Position numbers and translations under genes: made by a program. DNA of 5,544 nucleotides from Pseudomonadota bacterium (GTDB lineage Bacteria; Pseudomonadota; Alphaproteobacteria; Rhizobiales; Xanthobacteraceae): positions 1 through 5,544 of the forward strand of contig JAKAMD010000248.1 in NCBI GenBank assembly GCA_021823875.1, given 5' to 3'. Numbering within the stretch: position 1 is the first letter of the stretch; each line of letters begins with the position of its first letter. Of this stretch, positions 1 to 5,156 are shown piece after piece. The notes beneath the pieces are model-generated. The model was not told where the DNA came from, did no database searches, and saw nothing but the letters and a program-made list of their open reading frames with translations.

Positions 1-1
1 C

Positions 2-667
2 CTGCGCCCTGGCATTACCGAGAATCAGGTGACCGCGCACCTGATGGAATATCTCTACAACTTCCCGGGCATCGAAGACGTCGAGGACGTGATCGTGTCG
101 TCCGGCCCGAACACCTGGCCGAACTGGCGTAACTTCTCCGACCGCATCATCCAGCCCGGCGACATCGTGTTCATGGATTTGGCCGCGCTCACCTGGAACG
201 GCTACAAGTCCTGCTATTACCGCACCTATTGCGTCGGCAAAGAGCCGACCCAGGAGCAGAAGGACACCTACGAAACCGCGCTGAAGTGGCTCTACGACTC
301 GATCGGCGCGGTGAAGGTCGGTGCCACCACGCGCGACATCGCGCTGAAGTGGCCGTCGGCGATGGAGACCTGGGGCTACGAGGACGAAGACCAGGCCGCC
401 GCCAATCTGTGGGGCCACGGCCTCGGCCTCGCCCAATACGACCCGCCGGTGATCTCGCGCATCTGGTCGCTCGATCATCCGATCGAGATCCAGGAAGGCA
501 TGACCTTCGCCCTCGAAACCCAGCACGGCAAGCGCTTCCGCTATGGCGTGCGCATCGAGGAAATGCTGATCGTGAAGAACGACGGCATCGAGATAGTGTC
601 GAACTTCCCGGTCAAACAGATCACCCCGGTCGATGCGATGTCGGGTTACGGCGATCACGTGAAGTAA
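2..667 (+). CDS. M24-family metallopeptidase / creatinase-like hydrolase, C-terminal part (5' end outside window)
   Basis: The reading frame is open from the window edge to TAA at 665-667, giving 221 visible residues, which is most of a pita-bread catalytic domain. The GTG at 29 is internal, because homologous-looking sequence (RPGITENQ) precedes it in frame; the true start and any N-terminal creatinase-type domain lie upstream. Family landmarks in order: an RPG-ITE helix start, GDIVFMD with the first metal-ligand Asp (codon 176-178), NGYKSCYYRT, GHGLGL with the ligand His (416-418), FALET with a ligand Glu (515-517) and VRIEE with the last Glu (557-559). Four of the five usual ligands are present. 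The second Asp, in the GY-x-x-D-x-x-RT position, is Cys (212-214). M24 proteins cleave Xaa-Pro peptides or hydrolyse small C-N compounds (creatinase, ectoine hydrolase), and some act as DMSP lyases, so the substrate is open. It is probably cytoplasmic. Family call sure, activity not. Confidence 0.9.
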   Translation: MRPGITENQVTAHLMEYLYNFPGIEDVEDVIVSSGPNTWPNWRNFSDRIIQPGDIVFMDLAALTWNGYKSCYYRTYCVGKEPTQEQKDTYETALKWLYDSIGAVKVGATTRDIALKWPSAMETWGYEDEDQAAANLWGHGLGLAQYDPPVISRIWSLDHPIEIQEGMTFALETQHGKRFRYGVRIEEMLIVKNDGIEIVSNFPVKQITPVDAMSGYGDHVK

Positions 668-689
668 GAAAAGACTGCACTCGCTACGT

Positions 690-753
690 CCTCTCCCCGT
701 CCGCGGGGAGAGGATGGCGAGGCGAGCCAAGCCTGCCGAGCCGGGTGAGGGGC
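690..753 (+). repeat. Palindromic intergenic repeat, copy A
   Basis: A perfect 10-bp stem (690-699 with 704-713, loop TCCG) is followed by a GC-rich tail ending in GGGTGAGGGGC. This is the style of dispersed palindromic elements common between genes in Bradyrhizobium-type genomes. It lies 22 bp after the stop codon of the M24 gene and has no T-run, so it is a weak candidate for Rho-independent termination. It could still slow transcription or protect the 3' end of the mRNA. Confidence 0.7.
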
Positions 754-783
754 TCTCTCTGAAATTCGGAATATCCGGCCATT

Positions 784-823
784 GCCCCTCACACCGATCC
801 TCTTCCCGTGATGACTGGGAGAG
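784..823 (-). repeat. Palindromic intergenic repeat, copy B, inverted and shorter
   Basis: Read on the minus strand this stretch gives CTCTCCC, then CGGGAAGAGG, then GGTGTGAGGGGC. This is the same order of blocks as copy A, but with a decayed stem and a shortened tail. The tails of the two copies face each other and form a perfect 9-bp inverted repeat (GTGAGGGGC at 745-753 with GCCCCTCAC at 784-792). The pair fills most of the 188-bp gap before the phosphotransferase gene. No coding sequence or clear promoter is seen in the rest of that gap. Confidence 0.6.
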
Positions 824-855
824 CGACTCGCGCAAGCGGCAAAACCGGAAACCGT

Positions 856-2133
856 ATGACCGCTTTCATTCTCCCGCTCAGCGACCCCACGGCCCTCGAT
901 CCTGAAAACGTCGGGCCGAAGGCGGCCAATCTTGCGTCCTTGACGCAAGCCGGCCTGCCGACGCCGGGCGGCTTCGCCTTGACGGCAGCAGCCTATCGCC
1001 ATCAGCTTCGCCATCTCGGCATCGAAGACTGGATGCGCGAATATAATGAGACGGACCGGCAGAGCTCGCGCAAGCTGTCGGTGCAAATCCGGCTGGCGAT
1101 CTATCAGCAGCCGATCGCGCCCGAAATTCTCGAACCCTTGCTGGAAGCCTGGCGGGCGCAACGCGCCGACGGCTCGGGCGGGGCGGTGCGCTCCTCCGCG
1201 CTGATCGAGGACCGCAAGGACGCCAACTTCGCCGGCCAGTTCGAAAGCTTCCTTGGCCTCACCGACGAAAACGAATTCCTGATTGCGGTGCGCGCCTGCT
1301 GGGCCGCGCTGTGGACCTCGCATGCGCGCCGCTACATGGAAAATCACGAGCTCTCGCCGGCCGACACGGCGATGGGCGTGCTGATCCAGCCGGTGGTTGC
1401 CGCGCGCGCCTCCGGCGGCGGCCTGAGCGAGACCGCCGAGGGGCAAATGCTGATCTCCGCCACCTGGGGCCTCGGCTCAGCCATTGCCCAGGGTGAGGTG
1501 GTGCCCGACCGCATCGTGCTCGCCAAGAACGGCTTCCTGCGCACCGTGCATGCCGGCCGAAAGAACCATCAGGAAACCTGCCTGCACGGCGTGGCGGCGC
1601 CCGAGCTGGTGCCCAAGGAACTCGTCGCCGAGCCCTGCCTCACGCCCGGCCAGGCGGTCACGCTCGGCCGTCTCCTGCGCAAATGCGAGCAACTCGCCGG
1701 CCAGCCGGTCGAGATCGAATGGGCGATGGACGACAGCGGCTTCAAGCTGCTGCAGTCGCGCCCGCTGCATGTCGAGGCGCCGATCGTGCCCGACCAGATT
1801 TGGCTGCAGCATCCCGGCCTCAGCGGCCATCCCGCCGGCATCGGCTGGGGCTCCGGCCGCGCGGTGGTGGTGAACTGCGAATGCGAATTGGCGCGCGTGG
1901 CGCCCGGCGACGTGCTGGTGACCAAGGTGGCGGGCCCGTCGCTGACGCATATTCTCAATCGCGTGTCGGGCGTGGTGGCCGAGCTTGGCGGTTCCACGTC
2001 TCATCTTGCCTCACTCGCGCGCGAGCGCGGCATTCCGATGGTACTGGGTGTCCTCGACGCCACCCGCGCCATCCCGGACGGCGCTCAATGCGCGGTCGAT
2101 GGCGTCGCCGGCGTCGTGAGGTGGCTGCGATGA
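856..2133 (+). CDS. Two-domain PEP synthase / PPDK-like phosphotransferase (ATP-grasp plus swivelling His domain)
   Basis: The 425-residue protein matches the N-terminal and central parts of phosphoenolpyruvate synthase. Residues about 1-303 are the ATP-binding domain: GPKAANLASL near the start, VRSSA with Arg112, FAGQFESFLGL, WGLGSAIAQGEVVPDR, PVEIEWA with Glu288, and the closing QSRPL with Arg302. Residues about 340-425 are the mobile phosphohistidine domain, with GGSTSHLASLARERGIPMVLG and catalytic His383 (codon 2002-2004). In this family ATP phosphorylates that His, which passes the phosphate to an acceptor. The C-terminal TIM-barrel that binds PEP/pyruvate is absent, as is the inserted acceptor domain of rifampin phosphotransferases. 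The acceptor is therefore unknown and may sit on a partner protein, as in phenylphosphate synthase. I chose ATG 856, with GGAA at 847-850, over the in-frame ATG at 808, because 808 lies inside the repeat and adds no family sequence. The stop overlaps the next start (ATGA), implying coupled translation. Confidence 0.88.
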   Translation: MTAFILPLSDPTALDPENVGPKAANLASLTQAGLPTPGGFALTAAAYRHQLRHLGIEDWMREYNETDRQSSRKLSVQIRLAIYQQPIAPEILEPLLEAWRAQRADGSGGAVRSSALIEDRKDANFAGQFESFLGLTDENEFLIAVRACWAALWTSHARRYMENHELSPADTAMGVLIQPVVAARASGGGLSETAEGQMLISATWGLGSAIAQGEVVPDRIVLAKNGFLRTVHAGRKNHQETCLHGVAAPELVPKELVAEPCLTPGQAVTLGRLLRKCEQLAGQPVEIEWAMDDSGFKLLQSRPLHVEAPIVPDQIWLQHPGLSGHPAGIGWGSGRAVVVNCECELARVAPGDVLVTKVAGPSLTHILNRVSGVVAELGGSTSHLASLARERGIPMVLGVLDATRAIPDGAQCAVDGVAGVVRWLR

Positions 2134-3116
2134 GCAAACCCCGTATTTTCGTGACGCAACCGGTCTGCGACAGCGCCATCAAGCGGCTGAAGGGCATCGG
2201 CCGCGTCACGGTCTTTCCCGACGACAGCCGCATCATTCCCCACCGCACACTGATCACCGCCGTGAAGAAGGCCGACATCCTGTTCTGCCTGCTGCACGAC
2301 AAGATCGACAAGGCGGTGATCACGGCCAATCCGAACCTGCTGCATATCGCGGCGCAATCTATCACGCCGTCCAACATCGACGTCACGACGGCGACCACGC
2401 TCGAAATTCCGGTCTCCTGCGTGCCGCCGATCACCACCGAGGCGACCGCGGATCTCACCTTCGGGCTCATGTTGGCGGTCGCGCGCCGCATGGTGGAAGG
2501 CGACAAACTGGTGCGCGCCGGCAAGTTCCCCGGCGGCCAGTCACGCCATCTGCTCGGCGCCTCCGTCTGGGGCAAGACCGTCGGCTTGATCGGCGGTGGC
2601 GGGCTGATCGGCAAGGCGGTGGCGCGCCGCGCCCATGGGTTCGGCATGCGCGTGCTGTACTGGACGCCGCGCCGCAAGCCGGAGGCGGAAGAGCGCGAGG
2701 CCGGCATCACCTACGCGCCGCTCGACGACTTGCTGCGCGAATCCGATTTCGTCTCGCTGCACTCGCCGCTCAACGCGCAGACCCGCCATCAGATCAGTAC
2801 GCGTGAACTGGGCCTGATGAGGAAGACCGCCTTCATCGTCAATACCGCGCGCGGGCCGATCATCGACGAGAAGGCGCTGGTCCGTGCCCTGAAGGCGAAG
2901 AAGATCGCCGGCGCCGGCCTTGACGTGTTCGAGTTCGAGCCCAAGGTGTCCGACGATTTGAAGAAAATGAAGAACGTCGTGCTCAATCCGCACCTGGGCA
3001 GCGCCACCGTCGAGGTGCGCGAGGCGATGGCCAACAAGGTGGTCGACAATATCGAGGCGCTGATCGCCGGCCGCACGCCACCGGGCTGCGTCAATCCGGA
3101 GGTGTTGAAGAAGTAA
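2130..3116 (+). CDS. D-isomer-specific 2-hydroxyacid dehydrogenase (glyoxylate/hydroxypyruvate reductase-like)
   Basis: The protein has 328 residues, the normal length for this family, and catalyses NAD(P)H-linked interconversion of a 2-oxoacid and a D-2-hydroxyacid in the cytoplasm. The catalytic set is complete: Arg241 in NTARGP, Glu270 in DVFEFEP and His288 in NPHLGS. The Rossmann glycine loop is GLIGGGGLIG (residues 152-161), one residue longer than the usual GxGxxG spacing. After the second strand comes YWTPRRKP (177-184); two Arg and no acidic residue there suggest NADPH preference (inference). The N-terminal substrate loop, usually a G-x-G-x-D-N-I-D type stretch, reads AAQSITPSNID (74-84). 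This removes the glycines that normally contact the substrate carboxylate, so the substrate may be unusual. The start ATG overlaps the upstream stop and has GAGG at 2118-2121. Coupling to the phosphotransferase suggests a shared 2-oxoacid or a shared pathway. Confidence 0.92.
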   Translation: MSKPRIFVTQPVCDSAIKRLKGIGRVTVFPDDSRIIPHRTLITAVKKADILFCLLHDKIDKAVITANPNLLHIAAQSITPSNIDVTTATTLEIPVSCVPPITTEATADLTFGLMLAVARRMVEGDKLVRAGKFPGGQSRHLLGASVWGKTVGLIGGGGLIGKAVARRAHGFGMRVLYWTPRRKPEAEEREAGITYAPLDDLLRESDFVSLHSPLNAQTRHQISTRELGLMRKTAFIVNTARGPIIDEKALVRALKAKKIAGAGLDVFEFEPKVSDDLKKMKNVVLNPHLGSATVEVREAMANKVVDNIEALIAGRTPPGCVNPEVLKK

Positions 3117-3127
3117 GTGTCCTGTCG

Positions 3128-3156
3128 TGGCCGGCGCTCCGCCGGCCATTTTGTTT
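3128..3156 (+). terminator. Intrinsic terminator of the phosphotransferase-dehydrogenase operon
   Basis: A perfect 9-bp GC-rich stem (TGGCCGGCG 3128-3136, loop CTC, CGCCGGCCA 3140-3148) is followed directly by TTTTGTTT. It starts 12 bp after the dehydrogenase stop codon. It separates that operon from the binding-protein gene, which should therefore have its own promoter. Confidence 0.85.
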
Positions 3157-3233
3157 CGGTGGGCACCATACCATCTCGGTGGGATGCCGAGTGCGGCGCT
3201 TCATGTTGCGCCGTAAAGCCAACAGCAGTTCGA

Positions 3234-3262
3234 TTGCAATTCGCCGCCGGCGGCGTTTCAAT
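3234..3262 (+). promoter_or_regulatory. Candidate promoter of the binding-protein gene with palindromic operator-like spacer
   Basis: TTGCAA (3234-3239) and TTCAAT (3257-3262) lie 17 bp apart and each match the sigma70 consensus at four of six positions. The spacer contains a perfect 14-bp palindrome, CGCCGCCGGCGGCG (3242-3255). A transcript would start near 3269, leaving a leader of about 36 nt before ATG 3305. This is a reading by eye; in DNA this GC-rich the palindrome could be chance. Confidence 0.4.
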
Positions 3263-3292
3263 GGCGGCTTAGGCGCCGAGAGTGCGCGTGAC

Positions 3293-3300
3293 GGGAGGAA
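3293..3300 (+). promoter_or_regulatory. Strong Shine-Dalgarno fixing the start of the binding-protein gene at 3305
   Basis: GGGAGGAA ends 4 nt before ATG 3305, with the GGAGG core spaced 6 nt from it. The longer in-frame option from ATG 3179 would add 42 residues rich in Arg, with no hydrophobic core and no good ribosome site, so it is not favoured. Confidence 0.85.
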
Positions 3301-3304
3301 GACA

Positions 3305-4264
3305 ATGGCGGACTTGCCCAAGCTTAATGTTGTGATCGCCAATAATTTTGGTCATTTGCCGATGTTTATCGGCGCGGAGAAGGGCTATTTCAAACAGCAC
3401 GGCGTCGACGCCAGCTTCAAGGTGGTGGATACCGGCACCGACATGGTCAATGCGCTGCACGACGGTCTGGCGCAGGTCGGCGACATGAGCACGACCACCT
3501 ACCTTAAGGCGGTGCACGCCGGCAATCCGTTCCAGGTGATCGGCCTGATCATGAACGACGCCAACGACGAGCGCTGCGATACGCCGCTTGCCATCGTCAC
3601 CAAGAAGGGCAGGGGCGTCAATGTCGGCAAGATCAGCGATCTCATCGGCAAGACGGTCGGCCTCGCGAAGGGGCAGACCTCGGACGAGTATTTCAAGATG
3701 GTGCTGCGCCGCGCTGGCGTGAAGTATGGCGATATCACCATCGAGAACATCTGGTCGCAGTTTGGTCTGGCGCCCGCGCTGAAAGAGGGCAAGGTCGACG
3801 CCATCGTGACCTGGGAGCCCTATGTGACGCAGACGCTCACCCAGGTGTCGGATTCCTACGAGGTGATCCGCGGCGGGCAGCACATGTCCTATGTGATGGT
3901 CGCGGTGGCCCATGGGCCGACGGTCGAGGCGCAGCCCGCCGTGATCAAGAGCATCGCCGCCGGGCTCGCGCAGTCCTCCTATTTCTCGCGTCAACATCCT
4001 GACGAGGCGGTGGAGATTTTCGCCAAGTGGGTGCCGGGCACGGACGTCGCCATCGGCAAGAAAGCGATCCGTAACATTCACTTCGATCCGCGCATGTCGC
4101 CGAAAGTGCTGCAAGCGTTTGAGAACGCCGAGGACGAAATCCTGGTCAACACGCTGCCGGGCGCGCCGCGCCTCAAGGTGCCCAGCCTGTTCCGGCCGGA
4201 GTTCATGCAGCAGGTCGAGAAGGAACACCCGGAATATTTCGCCGATCTGCCGAAGCTCGGCTGA
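3305..4264 (+). CDS. SsuA/ThiY/NMT1-type ABC transporter substrate-binding protein without signal peptide
   Basis: The 319-residue protein has the fold signature of type 2 periplasmic binding proteins for nitrate, sulfonate, taurine or thiamine-precursor uptake. Landmarks are FGHLPMFIGAEKGYFKQHGVDASFK (residues 15-39), a GDMSTTTYLKAVHAGNPFQVIG segment, DLIGKTVGLAKGQTSDEYFKMVLRRAG, and LKEGKVDAIVTWEPYV, which is the typical second-lobe ligand-site stretch. The ligand cannot be named. The favoured start gives MADLPKLNVVIANN, which goes straight into the first beta strand. No Sec or Tat signal or lipobox Cys is seen, even in the 42-residue extension back to 3179. It could act in the cytoplasm, like THI5/NMT1 enzymes, but the CCCFC-type motif of yeast THI5 is absent. 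No permease or ATPase gene lies in the window. It is convergent with the isochorismatase-like gene. Confidence 0.88.
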   Translation: MADLPKLNVVIANNFGHLPMFIGAEKGYFKQHGVDASFKVVDTGTDMVNALHDGLAQVGDMSTTTYLKAVHAGNPFQVIGLIMNDANDERCDTPLAIVTKKGRGVNVGKISDLIGKTVGLAKGQTSDEYFKMVLRRAGVKYGDITIENIWSQFGLAPALKEGKVDAIVTWEPYVTQTLTQVSDSYEVIRGGQHMSYVMVAVAHGPTVEAQPAVIKSIAAGLAQSSYFSRQHPDEAVEIFAKWVPGTDVAIGKKAIRNIHFDPRMSPKVLQAFENAEDEILVNTLPGAPRLKVPSLFRPEFMQQVEKEHPEYFADLPKLG

Positions 4265-4280
4265 GGCGAGACCGCGATAA

Positions 4281-4303
4281 TCCCTCCCCGGTGCGGGGAG
4301 GGA
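4281..4303. repeat. Palindromic hairpin between convergent genes, possible bidirectional terminator
   Basis: TCCCTCCCCG (4281-4290) pairs perfectly with CGGGGAGGGA (4294-4303) across a 3-nt loop, 17 bp after the binding-protein stop and 23 bp beyond the stop of the opposing gene. The core resembles the stem of the 690-713 repeat. No T-run follows on the plus strand, and only a short AT stretch follows on the minus strand. A role in ending both transcripts is therefore plausible but unproven. Confidence 0.55.
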
Positions 4304-4326
4304 CAAGGCGCGCCGGCAATCGGCCG

Positions 4327-4950
4327 TCAGAACTTCACCATATCGATGCTGGTCAGCGTCACCTTCTTGGACACCAGCGGCGCGTCGGTGAACAACCAGG
4401 TGGTCACGAGATCGGCGTAACGGCTGGCCGACGACATGCCGTCGACCGGCACGATCACGTTCATGCCGCGCAATGCGGCGCCGCTTGCGGTGTAGAGCAC
4501 GGCGCCGTCGGCCGCGGTGCCGACCGTGATCACGGTCTTGATGCCCTTGTCCTTGAGCATCTGTTCGAGATCGGTGCCGAGGAACTTGTCGGGCCCCGAG
4601 GTCACGTAGGCTTCGTCCGCCTGCGGTGCTACCAAATCGAGCACGTCCTTGGTCGTGGTGTGCGGAATGGTGCTGTAGATCACGGTCGCATGGGCGGCGC
4701 GCGCCGCGGCGAGCAGCTTCTTCACCGCCGGCAAGGAAGCGACGCAAGCCTCCCGCTTGCCGCAGTTCTGATGCATGAAGTCGAGCATCAACAGCGCGGT
4801 GGTCTTGGCGTCGGCCTTCACCGCTTTCAGCTTGGGCGCCGCCGGCCGCTGGATGCTGGCCCAATCGTCGACGATGGTGCCCGCCTGGGTGGGCAGGATC
4901 GATGCCGCCAACCCGGCGACGGCCAGCGCAGCCACAAGATGACGTTTCAT
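4327..4950 (-). CDS. Exported isochorismatase-fold (cysteine hydrolase superfamily) protein lacking the catalytic Cys
   Basis: The 207-residue protein begins MKRHLVAALAVAGLAASILPTQA-GT, a clear Sec signal peptide with likely cleavage after Ala23, so the mature protein is probably periplasmic. The rest follows the isochorismatase fold: ALLMLDFMHQ with Asp57, PDKFLGTDLEQML with Lys122, then VGTAADGAVLYTASGAALRGMNVIVPVDGMS, which is the strand-helix that normally carries the nucleophile. The position expected to be Cys is Ala150 (plus-strand bases 4501-4503, GGC, read as GCC). Amidases and nicotinamidases of this family need that Cys; PhzD and the EntB isochorismatase domain hydrolyse vinyl ethers without it. 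Cys63 and Cys69 could form a periplasmic disulfide. The start at 4950 has GGGAG (4958-4962, minus strand) 7 nt upstream; the in-frame ATG at 4986 would put 12 extra residues before the signal peptide and is rejected. Family call firm; reaction unknown. Confidence 0.88.
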   Translation of the reverse strand: MKRHLVAALAVAGLAASILPTQAGTIVDDWASIQRPAAPKLKAVKADAKTTALLMLDFMHQNCGKREACVASLPAVKKLLAAARAAHATVIYSTIPHTTTKDVLDLVAPQADEAYVTSGPDKFLGTDLEQMLKDKGIKTVITVGTAADGAVLYTASGAALRGMNVIVPVDGMSSASRYADLVTTWLFTDAPLVSKKVTLTSIDMVKF

Positions 4951-5009
4951 GAATTTGCTCCCGGTAAGGCCGGCGCACGGCCCCACGGGGTGGCCGGCTT
5001 GCAGGTCAG

Positions 5010-5039
5010 ATCATGCGCAAGCGATGCGTGCCGTGTCAA
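5010..5039 (-). promoter_or_regulatory. Sigma70-type promoter of the isochorismatase-like gene
   Basis: On the minus strand, a perfect TTGACA (plus bases 5034-5039) is followed after 18 bp by CATGAT (5010-5015), four of six matches to TATAAT. The transcript would start near 5003, giving a leader of about 50 nt with the GGGAG site near its end. It is the best promoter match I found in the window. Confidence 0.6.
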
Positions 5040-5077
5040 AGCGTCCGGCAGCCCCGGCTTGATACATCGCCCATCTT

Positions 5078-5095
5078 CGGCGCACACTTGCGCCG
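5078..5095. promoter_or_regulatory. Inverted repeat upstream of the cyclase gene, possible operator
   Basis: CGGCGCA (5078-5084) and TGCGCCG (5089-5095) form a perfect 7-bp inverted repeat with a 4-nt centre. It lies in the 206-bp divergent gap between the isochorismatase-like and cyclase genes, about 60 bp before the cyclase start. It could be a regulator site or a leader hairpin. No convincing promoter for the cyclase gene was found near it. Confidence 0.35.
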
Positions 5096-5156
5096 CCATG
5101 GCCGGCCTCTTACGACAGGCTGCGAAAAGGCCACACGCCCAAGAAGGAAACGTCTC

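Noticed and set aside
690..713. Rho-independent terminator after the M24 gene
   Set aside because: The stem is strong, but no T-run follows it, so it is reported as a repeat rather than a terminator.
808..855. Earlier ATG for the phosphotransferase
   Set aside because: It lies inside the decayed repeat copy, adds 16 residues with no family match, and lacks a good ribosome site. ATG 856 begins right at the conserved N-terminus.
655..1446. 263-codon minus-strand open frame over the gap and the phosphotransferase start
   Set aside because: It crosses the palindromic repeats and lies antisense to the ATP-grasp domain; no motifs are seen, so it is a shadow frame.
1683..2129. In-frame upstream extension of the dehydrogenase
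   Set aside because: This part overlaps the phosphotransferase in another frame and gives Arg-rich nonsense. ATG 2130, with GAGG upstream and the IFVTQP start of the fold, is the natural start.
3269..4978. Very long open frame (569 codons) on the minus strand
   Set aside because: It runs antisense to the well-supported binding-protein gene and out of frame with the isochorismatase-like gene. The translation is Arg/His/Asp-rich low-complexity text typical of GC-rich shadow frames, with no recognisable domain.
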